Origin: Hsuehochloa calcarea
Taxonomy: Eukaryota; Streptophyta; Magnoliopsida; Poales; Poaceae
Length of the DNA: 64,000 nucleotides
Assembly: GCA_036346395.1 (NCBI GenBank)
Contig: CM070609.1
Coordinates: forward strand, 25,928,223 to 25,992,222
Direction of reading: 5' to 3'
A model generated the notes under the pieces. The model did no database searches. It was not told where the DNA came from and saw only the letters and a program-made list of their open reading frames with translations. Positions within the stretch are counted from its first letter, which is position 1, and every line of letters starts with the position of its first letter. Shown piece after piece: positions 46,803 to 58,771 of the stretch. The position numbers and the translations under genes were made by a program.

Positions 46803-48126
46803 TTGGGCGATCGAGGAGGTCGGCGAACATAACGCCGAGGGTCTTGAGAAAATGTTCTAAGTCATTTAGGCCCTCGACAAAGCCGATAATCTGTTATGAG
46901 TCTCATCAAAGAAGTCATTTTGGATAGCCGCCATCTTAGTAAGCCTATGACGAGTCTCATCCTCGAAGGCAACTTGTTCACCTTCATTTCTCGCAAAGTG
47001 CTAATAATAGATCACGATTTTGAAGTACTTGCGCTAGAGCACTTGCATCGCATAGCAAAGAGCATAGAGGAGCATCAACCTCAGCAGGGCATCCTCGAGA
47101 CTTGTTGAGGAGGAATGGCATCTCGTGGTTTATATGGCTTGTGAGTAGATCCCAAACCACCACTAGACTCGATCTTTCTAACAATCAATGCCATGATGTA
47201 AGGAGCATAATAAATCCTTTTAACTCATTATTCTTGGAGGAGGCTATGCCTTGAAGAATAACATCCACTACATCAAATTTAACTCCTCCACAATATGATC
47301 TATCATGTTCCAAACATGCCCCGCATCGCATCGAAATTCCCACTCTTAGGTAGAAAGTATGATTAATTATCCTGTTAATCATGCTCACTGCTTCAATCCA
47401 AGAATTGTCCCTAACTTGCATTTGGTCAAGAGTCATAATGCCCGCCCAAGCAGAACAAGTAGGGTCGAACTCTCAAAGATTTTGTCCCAAGAGTCGGATC
47501 AATTCTCAACACTCGCAAATTCCTCTTGGTGCTTTCCACATTTCGCACCACCACCATCTAAAAGTCTTCAAGTCATGGGACATATGCAAAGGTGGCATAA
47601 ATCGTCGAATGATCTTGTCATCATAATTCGCTTTATGCCCACAAGATCATGAAGACCCACATTGTAGAAAAGTCGATAGACTCCATCGTATTTGTCCAAG
47701 GTATTAATATTAGACCAATTAATCCATTTATGATCGCAAATTTCTTGTGCCTACTATATATTTGCTCATACACTTGCTCTTGAAAGATTGTGTGGAATCT
47801 TGGATTTAATGTGTCATTCTTCGTAAGATATTGATTGACATGGCGCTTGATGGCATAGTCATCTCACGACGTAAGATGTAGGTCAATAGGAGTCCCCTGA
47901 GGATCAATCAAATCATCATCTTCTCGTCCTTGGGGAACTTCCTCTTCTTCTTCTTCTTCTTCGGATTCAGATTCCTCAATTGATTTACTTCCTGAGCTAT
48001 TTTCTGATTCAGTTTCTGGAGCTGGTCTCTTTCCCTTTCCTTTTCCTCGCAGTGGAGGTTGAGGTGCCAAGACCCTTGTCTTGACGATCCTCGAGACTTC
48101 TTGGATGTTCCTCGCATTCTAGGCAT
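46803..48126 (-). pseudogene. Extra 3' ORF of copia A2
   Basis: Located downstream of pol, where SIRE-type elements carry an additional gene. It starts MPRMRGTSKKSRGSS at 48126, shifts frame, then a Lys-rich run is followed by an acidic stretch with eight consecutive Glu near 47950. Later frames hold FIMLLTSW and RVGISMRCGACLEHDRSY segments (47436-47185). No membrane segment is obvious, so an envelope role is not supported. I do not recognise a family; similar acidic 3' ORFs are common in large grass retrotransposons. Element A1 lacks this region. Confidence 0.5.
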
Positions 48127-49024
48127 CTATACAGAGATTGGAGTGATTATAAGATGTCAAGGAACAGATTTGAATTGAATTGAATTGAAAGAAATGACAA
48201 TTTCTGGTTCTGTCAGATAATCGGATCATCCGCCGTTATGTGGCTTTAACGTCGAATCGCGGTCGCTCCGCCTCAAGAACCGAACGTCCGATTGTCCCGA
48301 CCAAAACTAGGTTGAAGAATTTCCGAGATTTTGATGGAATCTAAGAGAGTGAGTGCTAGAACCGGATGCGCAGGGTCATAGGACACCAAGAAGCACTTTT
48401 GCCCAATTAGATTGCTAGTTATCAACAAAGATTATCAAAACCCTAAAATCGCCTGAGTGCCCAAATGCGTAAAACACGAATCAATAGATGTTTTACCTTG
48501 AGATTTGAGGAAGGAGAGCACCGAAATGCAAGGATCGCGAGGACTTGAGATCCACCGAGAGAATCACTCGATTTGAGAGAGGGTTTTGAGAGATGCTCGA
48601 TCGAGAGAGAGGAACCCGAGCGACCGAGATGAAAAGGAAAACTGACGAGCTACTGGAATGATAAGGTCAAAAGGAAAACGGACGCTCCGCTATTATAACG
48701 CCGATGATCCGCGATCATGGACGCATCGCTCGCATAACTCCGGATGTACCGATTGTCCCGGGATTTTGATAAAGCTCGATTTCTTTGAATTTTGAATAAT
48801 TGCAAATGATCCTTAGATTTACACTCAATAAAACATCATTTAGGATCATTATGCATATAATATATCAAGATTATATATAAACATAGTTTTTATAATTATA
48901 GTGAAATTAATATGAGATTTGAGAAATTCTTTTACAAAATATTTAAATAACACCAAATAAAAAGCAATCGTAATAACAAAAATTTAAACAATGTTTGAAT
49001 AATCTATGACATTTAATTCATTCC

Positions 49025-50640
49025 TCAATTTGCAAAAGCGCCTTCATCTAATGGCTTGGTGAAAATATCCGCTAATTGGTCTTCTGCCTTATGTGGCTAA
49101 TTTCAATGTCTCCCTTGATCACATGATCTCTCAAGAAATGGTGGCGAATATCTATATGCTTGGTTCTTGAGTGTTGAACAGATTATTAGCAATTTTCACA
49201 AAGACTATCATTGTCACACAAAAGAGGCATTTTATCGCTTTAATTCCATAATCCATCAATGTTTGCCTCATCCATAGCAATTGAGCACAACAACTTCCCG
49301 CTGAAACATATTCGGCTTCTAAGTGGATAGGCTACGGAATTTTGTTTCTTGGATGACCATGATACTAAAGATCTTCCTAAAATTGACAACTACCCGAGGT
49401 GCTTTTTCTATCCACTTTGCATCCCGCATAATCGAGTCCGAATATCCAATTAAGTCAAATTTAGCACCTTTCGGAACCAAAGGCCAATGCTAGAGGAATG
49501 CTTTAAATATCTTAGAATTCTTTTAACACCATTAAATGACATTCTTTTGGATTTGCTTGAAAGCGAGCACACATACAAACACTAAACATGATATCGGGCC
49601 TAGATGCGTAAGATAAAGCAAACTACCAATCATAGATCTATAAAGCTTTAAATCTACCGATTTACCTCCTCATTTAGGTCAAGATGACCATTTGTTGCCA
49701 TGGGAGTCTTGATGGGTTTTGCATCCTCCATACCAAACTTCTTGATCAATTCTTTTGCATACTTGGTTTGGCTCACGAAGGTCCCATCTTTGAGTTGCTT
49801 GATTTGGAATCCAAGGAAGTAGCTTAATTCTCCAATCATCGACATTTCAAATTCCCTAGACATCATATCACCAAACTCTTTGCAAAAATCTTGATTAGTA
49901 GACCCAAAAATAATATCATCAACATAAATTTGACATACAAAGAAATCATCATCTATAACTTTAGTAAATAAGGTTGAATCAATCTTCCCAATTTTGAATC
50001 CTTTTGAGACTAGAAAATCTCTAAGTCGTTCATACCATGCTCTAGGAGCTTGTTTAAGGCCATAGAGCGCTTTAGAGAGTTTATAGACATTATTTGGATT
50101 TGTAGGATCTTCAAACCGGAGGTTGTTCAACAAATACAAGTTCGAAATTTTACCATTTAAGAAAGCACTTTTAACATCCATTTGAAATAATTTAATATCA
50201 AAGCATGATGCAAAAGCAAGTAATATCCGAATTGATTCTAATCTAGCTACGGAGCAAAAGTTTCACCAAAATCCAAACCTTCAACTTGTGAATACCCTTG
50301 AGCTACCAATCTTGCTTTGTTTCAACAACCAAACCATTTTCATCTTGCTTGTTCCTAAAGACCCATTTTGTACCAATGACGTTGTGTTCCTTGGGTCGAT
50401 CCACCAATGTCCAAACTTCATTCCGGTGAAGTTGTTGAGTTCTTCATGCATAGCATTCACCCAATCCGGATCTTCAAGTGCTTCTTCTACATGCTTTGGC
50501 TCAATACAAGAGACAAAAGAGTAATATTCACAAAAAGAAGCAACACGAGATCGAGTTTGAACACTTTACTTACATCACCCAATATTTGGTCTATTGATGA
50601 TCCTTAGCAATTGCATTGTGGATTCTTGGTGGTAAGTTAG
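49025..50640 (-). pseudogene. A2 reverse transcriptase and RNase H
   Basis: The RT frame 50181-49654 is long and clean: MDVKSAFLNGKI, YKLSKALYGLKQAPRAWYE, the catalytic QIYVDDIIFG, and MSMIGELSYFLGFQIKQ. Upstream DETFAP-like sequence is frameshifted near 50260. RNase H follows in broken frames and ends TKHIDIRHHFLRDHV near 49150, then a DIFTKPLDE-like end near 49060. Confidence 0.87.
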
Positions 50641-52098
50641 ATGGTTGATCATCTTCCTTATTGTCAAATTGAACTTGGTTTGTAGAAGATGTTGGTGGTT
50701 CAACTTGTGTGGAGGATGATGAATCATCTTCTGCTTTATGTCACCAATTTGCATATGCTCCATTGCCCTTCTCAAAGCTTCATTGCCTACATCATCCAAA
50801 TTCTCATGCTCTTCTTGAGAGCCGTTAGTTTCATCAAATTGAACATCATGTTTTTCTTCAACTAAACCGGAGTTTTTGTTGAAGACACGATAAGCTTTAC
50901 TATTTGATGAATAACCTAGCAAGAAACCAACATCACATCTACTTTCAAATTTTGATAGCCGAACACCCTTCTTTAAAATATAGCATTTACAACCAAAGAC
51001 ACGAAAATAGGAGATGTTCGGTTTTCTTCCTACAAGAAGCTCATAGGAAGTCTTTTTCAAAAGACGATGTAAATAAAGACGATTTATGGCATGACAAGCG
51101 GTGTTAATTGCTTCCGCCAAAAACTATCTAAGTATTATATTCATCAAGCATTGTCCTAGCCATTTCAATTAATGTACGATTTTTCCTTTCTACAACTCCA
51201 TTTTGTTCCGGTGTAGGTTGTGGAAAGTTCAGGCTTTATTCCAAGTTCATCACAAAAGTCTTCAACTTTAGTATTTTTGAACTCTAACCATTATCACTAC
51301 GGATTTTCTTTATTTTGAAATCAAATTCATTTTGGGCCCTTTTGTAAAGTTTTGAAAATTCTGAGGTTTCACTTTTATCATCTAGGAAGAATACCCATGT
51401 ATATCTAGAGTAATCATCCACAATAACCAAACAATAGCTATTTCCGATACTCTTATAGGTTGTTGGCCCAAACAAATCCATATGTAAGAGTTCCAATGGT
51501 CTAGAAGTTGACATGATACTTTTGGAAGGGTGAGAATTAGCGACTTGTTTACCGGCTTGACATGCACTACAAAGTCGGTTTTTCTCAAACTTCACATCTT
51601 TCAAGCCAACAACTAAATCATGTTTGAAAAGCTTTTGAGTTGAATCATTCCTACATGAGCTAGCCTTCTATGCCAAAGCCAACCCAAGGAGGTTTTTGCC
51701 ATCAAACAAGTTTTTAAGCATGAATCATTTGAAGTGAAATCTACCAAATAAAGGTTTCCAAATCTAAATCCTTTAAAAATTAAAGAGTTATCATTTTCAT
51801 TTGAAATTGTAACACCTTCTTTAGAGAAGGAACAAATTAGTCCTAGATCACATATTTGAGCTACGGATAACAAGTTAAAGTTTAGTGATTCTACTAGAGA
51901 TACATTTGAAATGGAAAGGTCATTTGAGATAGCAATTTTACCCAATCCAATTACCTTTCCTTTGCTATTGTCACCAAATGTGATTTTGTCCATTCCTTTC
52001 CCATTCTCGAATGTGGTGAACATTTTTCTATCACCGGTCATGTGTTGAGTGCAACCACTATCAAGCACCCAATGTTTTCCACCGGTCTTGTAGTTCAC
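50641..52098 (-). pseudogene. A2 protease and integrase
   Basis: 52098-51613 holds LDSGCTQHM (protease) and HRRLAHVG (preintegrase). 51604-51284 holds CSACQAGK, LLHMDLFGP, IVDDYSRYTW and the IRSDNG motif. 51120-50641 holds AINTACHAINRLYLHR, VFGCKCYILKKGV and an acidic linker. The junction near 51200-51290 is frameshifted, at the same place as in A1, so that break may predate both copies or reflect a shared sequence problem. Confidence 0.86.
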
Positions 52099-52104
52099 CT
52101 ACAA

Positions 52105-54034
52105 AACAAGAATCAAGTTCTTTAGGTACCCAAATTTGTTTGGGTCCTTGGAGGTTAGTGACCAAGGTTTTAGGCACCCAAATAGCATTCTTTTAGCGCC
52201 TAAAATTGAAGTGCCAATAAAATGAGCAAGTATTTTACCATCCTTAGTCTTTCTAAGCATATAGCATGAATCATATATACCAAAAGATGCAATTTTACCT
52301 TTAGGACAATTTTGTTGCACATGTCCTATTTCCAAGACTTATAGCAATACTTACCATTTTCCTCACATACCTTGTGGGTTTATTTGCCTTTCTTACCTTT
52401 CTTAGGCACATACCCGAGACCTTCCTTGTTGAATGAGCACCTTTGCTCACTCAAAAGCTTGTCTAAGGTGGCCTTACCCTTAAAGCATCTTTCCAAACTT
52501 TTGCTTAGTTTATTGACTTGTTCTTTTAATTCATGGTTCTCAACAATAAGTAAAGGATCACAAGTATTTGCTAAACTAGCAATTGAATCATCACTAGAGC
52601 AACATGGCATGGCAAGTAAATCATCACATGAAGTAGAAATGCTAGACATGGATTTTTCATTTAAAGCAATATCTACTTTAGACATCTCATTCATTAAATC
52701 ACAAGTAATTCCAATATGTGAATGAGATTTTTCAATATTCTTTAAGATGAGAGAATCATGAGCTTTCTTTAGCTCCTCAAAAGAGTCTTTTAGAGAGAGA
52801 TATTCTTTCTTCAAGACTTTAAATTTTGATTTCTCTTTCCATTAAATTCATTTAATTCATCAAGCATATCCAATAATTCTTCATAAGTTGGTTCATCACT
52901 ATCAATGGATTTTACCTTATCTCCTTTTGCCATGAGGCATGTAGGAGTGGAGAATAGTGAAGGAGTTTCTTTGATAGCAATGCCAACTAGTCCCTTCTTC
53001 TTGGAAGACTCATCCTCATCTGAGTCTGAGTCGCTTGATTCATCATTTGAATCCCACTCTCCAATGTGAGCTTCATTCTTGCCATCCTTGTGAAGCTTCT
53101 TGAAAAGCTTCTTCTTGCCATTATATTCTTTCTTCTTGAATGACTTGTCCTTGTCATCCTTCTTTGCGGGCAACGAGATGAGATGTGCCCTTTTCATCAC
53201 AATTATAGCATCGAATGTTGCTATAACGCTTCTTGTCACTTGAATATTGTCCCTTCTTGTATTTGTCAAAGTTGTAGCTTCTATTGGGGCGCTCTTCATG
53301 AACTTCTTCATTTTTCTTACAAGGAGTGCATACTCCTCATCGGAATCTTCTCCTTCATCCTCATCATCACTTGATTCCGCTTTGGCCTTGAAAGCGTAAT
53401 TTTCTTCTTTGAGGAGGATGTCTCCACGAGCTCTTCTTTGTCCTTCTTGAACAACTCATTTGTGATGAGATTGCCCAAAAGGCCCGCTGGTGTCATCCTT
53501 GGCAATTCGGAGAGTTGATGAAGAGCGCCACCAAAGTTTCATATTTGTCGAAGAGCCCTAAGCATCTTGCGCACAATATCAACATCTAAAGGTTAGTCCC
53601 AAGGCCTTTGAGCTCATTCACAATGTTGTTGAGTCTTGAATACATCTCATTGATGTTTTCATGAGGCAACATTATGAATGTCTCATATTTAATCCGAAGT
53701 TTATGCAATTTGGCTTCTTTGACCGTGGATGTACCTCATGGATTTCGAGAGAGTTGTCCAAATAGCATGAGCGGTTTCCAAATTGCTCACTCTATTGAAC
53801 TCATCCGCTCAAAGCGCCAAAGAGAGCATTCATAGCTTGGGCATCTAAATGAGAGTTACGCGTGTCTTGATCCGTGGGTTCAAGTGGATTAAGAGGCATA
53901 GTGTAACCATCATTTACGATTTTCCAAATGCTTGGACTCATGGCCCTTAAAAAGATTGTCATTCTAATTTTCCAATAAGCATAATTTGTGCCATCAAAGA
54001 GTGGAGCCCTTCCTAAAGCCATTCCTCACTAGCC
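52105..54034 (-). pseudogene. A2 gag polyprotein
   Basis: The N-terminal part at 54022-53801 (MALGRAPLFDGTNYAYWK) is in a different frame from the upstream ATG present in A1, owing to a one-base loss. The zinc knuckle CYNCDEKG region is near 53210; the acidic Ser/Asp stretch, the coiled segment (52814-52380) and the second knuckle GHVQQNCPKG near 52310 follow. Almost identical to A1 gag apart from small indels. Confidence 0.82.
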
Positions 54035-54079
54035 ATCTCTGCTCTCCTAGACGGTTAAGTCCAACAACGGAGAGACCAA

Positions 54080-54091
54080 GCTCTGATACCA
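54080..54091 (-). other. Primer binding site of copia A2
   Basis: TGGTATCAGAGC on the minus strand, next to the 5' LTR; same as in A1. Confidence 0.9.
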
Positions 54092-54093
54092 CT

Positions 54094-55730
54094 TGTAGGA
54101 TCAAGGATAACCGACTAGAGGGGGGTGAATAGGAGGTTTTTAAAGTTTTTAACAAATTAACAATTTATCCAATTCAATTAATGACTTAGTCTAAACAAGT
54201 TATGCTCCTAGCTAGGCAATTTAATCACAATAAGCAAGCTAGAAATATAAGTGCGAATTGTAAAGACAAGAAATAACCACAAGACACAATGATGTTTTTC
54301 CGTGGTATCAAGACTTGCCGGCCTTCACTAGTCCACGCTGAGGAAGCTTGATCACCCAAGCCGGCTCCACGAATTAAGCCTTCCTCGATCACTTGGGTTG
54401 TTCTTCCTCCGCTCCGAGATGGTGAACACCAACCACTCACAATCTTGCTCGGTCTTCTCACAAGCTTCACTTGAGAAGATCACCGTGCTTCACCGCTAAG
54501 CCGCCTAGGAGTGCGGCAACACCCCAAGAGAATAGATCAACGATCCTCGCTGACTTTACTCAAGTGCCAATGAATCAACTAAAGATGAATGCACTTGATC
54601 TCCTCTCAATGAATGCAAGAGTAAATTGGGAGTAGAATTGAATGCACAATGCTCACAAGGGTTGAGATATCTTCAATGCACTGTAACATCTCCCTTGTGC
54701 GCTTGGGGAGGTATTTATAGCCTCCACCAAACAATTCTAGCCGTTGGGAAGAAGTTCCCAAAGTTCAAGACATATCGGAACAACCGCGTGTTAGCATAGG
54801 TACAACCGCGCTATGCTCAATGCACAAGAACGGCTATGTTACACGATTAAATGCACCGATATAGCCGTTGGATTTAGTTGCGTTCATCCGCAGCAAACAC
54901 CGGATCGTCCGATTTCGTGGATTCTAAAATGTAGATTTTGCATCCGTTTCGAATTTTACAACCGCCAAATACATTTCGAACATCCGATTGCGGTTCATCC
55001 GATTATACGCGGTACAAACCGATTCTCAAAAGAGGTTTTCAAAGGAGATTACACTCGATCGTTATTTTGCAACCGCCGTAATATCATCGGAATAACCGGA
55101 TGCGGTCGTACTGCTCAAGCCATCGGACAACCGCAAATTTACACTAAATCGATCACCACGAGATCATGACACGGGAAGGCCACGATGGACTCATCGTCTA
55201 GTGGTCCCACAAGACACAAGATCTGAGCCGTTAGATTTAGATCCGACGACGGCTTGATTTTCAATTTAAAAGGCTAACGGTTGAACCGCCACATGCCGCG
55301 AACAACCGCGCTTCTGCACAACCACCGCTAAGCCTTCTGCTCATCCGATTCTGAATTAAAGCATCAATTCATTCTAACTTAAATTCAAGTCCAATTTTAA
55401 ATGCATGCATGATCCTAAGTTGATCCATATGGCACAAGAATAAGCTATCAAGCTACTAGTCGTGATCCCCCTTAATAGTACGGCATTTATCCTATAATCC
55501 GGTCTACCAACCAATTCTCCTTAGACCGGTAAAATAGAAAAGGATCCTAGACTATTTGTACCTTGACTTTAAGCCTTGTTGATATTCACATTTTCCTTTA
55601 GCATGCATCCTTGCTTCATCATGTTCATCAAATGGAATTAACCTTGCACATTCTTAGTAAACTTGTTAATCCCATATTCACATATTATCATTAATTACCA
55701 AAACCATTTTTAGGGGCCTAGATGCTTTCA
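54094..55730 (-). repeat. 5' LTR of copia A2
   Basis: 1637 bp, the partner of 44439-46080. Differences from the partner are few and mostly small gaps at C/G-rich positions, for example near 54320 and 54900. Confidence 0.88.
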
Positions 55731-57525
55731 TCGGCCCATCTCCACACATATCCCAGCCCGCGCGTATGCGCCGCTCTATCTCGCTGACCGGTGGGTCCCA
55801 CACATCAAGTCGTCCCTAACGTCGCGTCGTCGTCTCTGCGTGAGCTTCGGCCGAAACCGCCATTGTCGCTCATCAAAGCTCCGTCCGGCAACAATTCAAA
55901 CAACCCGGATTCTTCACGTGAACCTCACCATCTAGAAGCTTTATGTAGACCGCAACCGAATCGAGATCGTTTCTCCCCCCGAATCCCCTCTATTTCCTTA
56001 TCTCGTCAACGTTTTTGAAAAGAACTCCACCACCAATATGCCCTCTTGGACTCACCCTCACCCTATAAAAGGGCCCTCTAGGATCGCCTCCTCGCCCTGA
56101 TACTGAAGCCCTCATCCTCTCCACCTCTAGAATCCTAGCGACGCCACAATCAGAGTTTTAGGGTTTCATCACCAGAGCTCTTCGATCTCCTATTATGTCG
56201 CCGTCGTCAACGCCTCGTTGACATCGACCGCACCACTGAGTCCACCGTCACCAGAGCCACCTCCAGCACCCTTCCCCGTCACTGGAGCATTGCCGGAGTG
56301 ATCTATCGACAACAATCGAAGTGATTTGCCGCTCAAACCTCGCCGCCAGCCTTCTCCGTTGTCCTTGAACACCAGTAAGTGCACCAAAAGGTTCGCAATA
56401 GAGGCCTCTTCGTGACGGCACCCTTCGCCACCGGTGAGCCACCGTTGTTCGCCGGATGCACTTGGGGCCCGAGCGCCGCCGCCGCCTCGCCGCCGCCCAA
56501 GTCATCGCCGATTACACACACGCCGACGTGGCGCTTATGCGTGTCGATCCAATCAACACCATGTCAAGACAACAGGCACACACCGGCTAAACCCTAGATC
56601 CATTTTCCTTGAACCAAATCCTTCGTGAGCCGTTCCTATGACCGTGAGCCCCATTGTCAGATCTACTATTCCATAGGCTTATACGACCGTAGACCCAAGA
56701 GCCCTTGCGTGGACCCGGTCTATAGACCGAGGGCTCACCTGTCATTCTCTAAAGCTTTTCCTTGATGTAATTTAATTTGGAAAATCTTAGGGCTGACGTC
56801 AGCCGACATCATAATCCAGATTTTTCAATAGGAAAATAATTCGAATAATCCAGAAATTTGAATTTTGCCTTTTTTTTCTTTAGATTAGAACTTTCAAAAG
56901 CCATATCTTCTTCATCCGAACTCCGATTAAGCCCATTCAAATTTCTAAATTCATCTAAATTCGAGCTCTATTTTTAAAAATTTGTATTTAATTTTTGGAG
57001 TTTATTTTCCTATTTATTTTTATTTATTTTAGTTATTTACTTCGTTTGCGAGTAGACATTGATTCTTCGAGGAGTTTGGAAGAAGGATTTCACCAAGACC
57101 AAGACCAAGACCAAGACCAAGATCAGTACCAAGATCTATTCCAAGACAAGTTATATCTTTGATCATGTTGAACCCAGCTTTCAAAATTAGTTTGATTCAA
57201 AGTACTGCATTCTACTTTAAGTGTTTATTTAAATGCTTTCGGGATTAGTTAATCATCCTAATTGTTTATATCCACTTTGCTTATTATAATGCTATGATAT
57301 TTTGTCACCCTAAATTGGTTCATTATTTAGTTGGTATTATCGTAGCACCAACGTTGGTTGGTTAGATACAAGTAGATTGCTTAGTCATGCAACAAGTCAT
57401 CATTTCATGTGAGTTGCCAATATGAATTTGGCTAAATGATTATGGAATTTTGCGATAAAACTGTGTGCGATTTGTGCTATTACTCATTGATAATATATGT
57501 TGCAGTTAACCAACAGGGTGAAAAA

Positions 57526-58368
57526 AGTTTGCAAAATCAATCTCAACACACATTACATGTACTCCCAATTTCTTGGTGAGCGACCAATTAACACTGGCCA
57601 GCTCACACAGATCTTCACTTCGGTTGGATCCAGTCGCCATCGCGCACGGGACAGCGTTCTCCACCGGCGAGACCCCGAGCATCTTGGAAACGCTAACGGC
57701 TCACGTCACGTGGCCAGTTCTGGGCCGCGGAGCCGGCACCGCGCTGTTGGTCGCGGGACACCGAGTTCAGGGATGAATCAAGTGCACGTTGCCCCCACCG
57801 AATTTTGTTGGGGGATAAGGGTTACTGATGGGCCAGCGCATACGGGCGCGAGCATACCGACGTCCGCATAACAGAGGTGAGCTCACGAATTGAAATAGAG
57901 AGGAGCACTCGGAGAGGAAGAAGATAGCAGTGGAGAATTTTGGCTTCAATTTTTTTGTCAGCTCGTTGCATACGAGTTTGGCCTTTAAGCCATTCTTACT
58001 CACACCGACGCCTGGGCTAGCTCTGTCCGTCAGTCCGTGAACCATATGTACAAACCCAATTACAATGCAACTCTTACTCTGCTAAGACCAATATATCATT
58101 TGCGACTTCTTGCTTGAATTTTGTAGCAGTTGCGTGCACAGTTATCCTCCCGTTGATCATCTCCTCCACGATTTCAGGAATGGTAGTAGGAGCGCTCCTG
58201 CTCCGAAAGAAAATCAGCTCACGTGTGTAAATGAAGTTCCGTCTTCGAATGGAAGTGTTAAGCGAAGATAGGAATGTGACTCGTTGTTCCCATCTGCACG
58301 CGACTCTTTAGAACACGCCATTATCTATATGGGTTGATTCGTTTGGAGTCTTGAGATGAGGAGTTAAT
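57526..58368. other. Intergenic between gypsy LTR and GDSL remnant
   Basis: 57600-57860 is GC-rich, with a CACGTG-type motif (TCACGTGGCC near 57705-57714), a common plant regulatory core. No family was recognised in its short open frames. 57900-58360 has no clear feature. Part of this may be the old promoter of the GDSL gene. Confidence 0.4.
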
Positions 58369-58384
58369 GATATATATATAGTGG
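58369..58384 (+). promoter_or_regulatory. Candidate TATA box upstream of the GDSL remnant
   Basis: GATATATATATAGTGG followed by a CT-rich start-like stretch (TTTCTCTCTCGCC), about 110 bp before the first usable ATG. Confidence 0.45.
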
Positions 58385-58495
58385 TTTCTCTCTCGCCACC
58401 ACACGGCCCACGCCGGCGACGCCAAAACAAAACTGTTCTTTTCGTCCCCCTGTCCGCTCCATCATACAAGCTGATCCGTATCGTACCACTCATCG

Positions 58496-58771
58496 GTGCT
58501 TTCTTTCCACATGTGGCTCCTGGGAGGCCATTTCTTTCCGGAACTTGCTGTGTTCTATGCTCCCTTGGTCCTTGGGATCAGCAGCTCGGCGCTTGGCTGC
58601 CGCTATACGTGCAGCTTCAGCTTCGGTGACTCGCTCACCAGCACCGGCCGCAACAAGGCGGCAACCATGTCCACCTGAGCACGGCAAAGAGCCCCAGCAC
58701 CTACGGCGCGCCGCCGTGTGGGGGGATGTTCTTTGGCGTCCCCCCCGACCGGGCGATCAGCAACTTCATCG
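58496..58771 (+). pseudogene. GDSL esterase/lipase, orphan exon 1
   Basis: GDSL lipases are secreted plant serine hydrolases. A hydrophobic start (58496-58610) is followed by FSFGDSLTSTGR at about 58616-58651, the first conserved block with the catalytic Ser. After a frame break near 58675 comes TYGAPPCGGMFFGVPPDRAI and NFI, matching the PPYG...FFGRPTGR block that ends exon 1 in this family. A perfect donor GTGAGC follows at 58772. No later exon with the Gly, Asn or His blocks was found before 59860. It is a truncated, disabled copy. Confidence 0.7.

Larger units (their letters stand above)
44439..55730 (-). mobile_element. Copia element A2 (SIRE/Maximus-like)
   Basis: An 11.3 kb minus-strand element inserted in the gypsy 3' LTR. 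LTRs are 44439-46080 and 54094-55730, with perfect target repeat TCGGC at 44434-44438 and 55731-55735. Primer site TGGTATCAGAGC is at 54080-54091. Gene order: gag, protease, integrase, RT, RNase H, then an extra 3' reading region of about 1.3 kb. Unlike A1 it has a single pol of one lineage. Frameshifts split every gene, though many blocks are intact. Confidence 0.9.
11695..57525 (+). mobile_element. Ty3/gypsy chromovirus-type element (Tekay/RIRE3-like), multiply interrupted
   Basis: Own sequence is about 11695-11876, 27413-34064, 40912-41661, 43646-44438 and 55736-57525, some 10.2 kb. Gene order gag, protease, RT, RNase H, integrase defines Ty3/gypsy. The integrase tail has the EATWE block typical of the chromodomain-like end of Tekay-type chromoviruses, which also have LTRs starting TGTAACA. 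The first part of the 5' LTR and the last part of the 3' LTR are missing, so outer target repeats cannot be checked. Every gene carries stops or frameshifts. Its two LTRs differ visibly along their length, so it is the oldest element in the nest. Confidence 0.85.
44092..57525 (+). repeat. Gypsy 3' LTR, split and right-truncated
   Basis: Pieces 44092-44438 and 55736-57525 are joined across target repeat TCGGC. It starts TGTAACATCC. Similarity to the 5' LTR stops near 57525, at the point matching 28785 of the 5' LTR, so about 1.2 kb of the right part is missing. The TATA box CTATAAAAGG is at 56063-56072. Confidence 0.82.
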
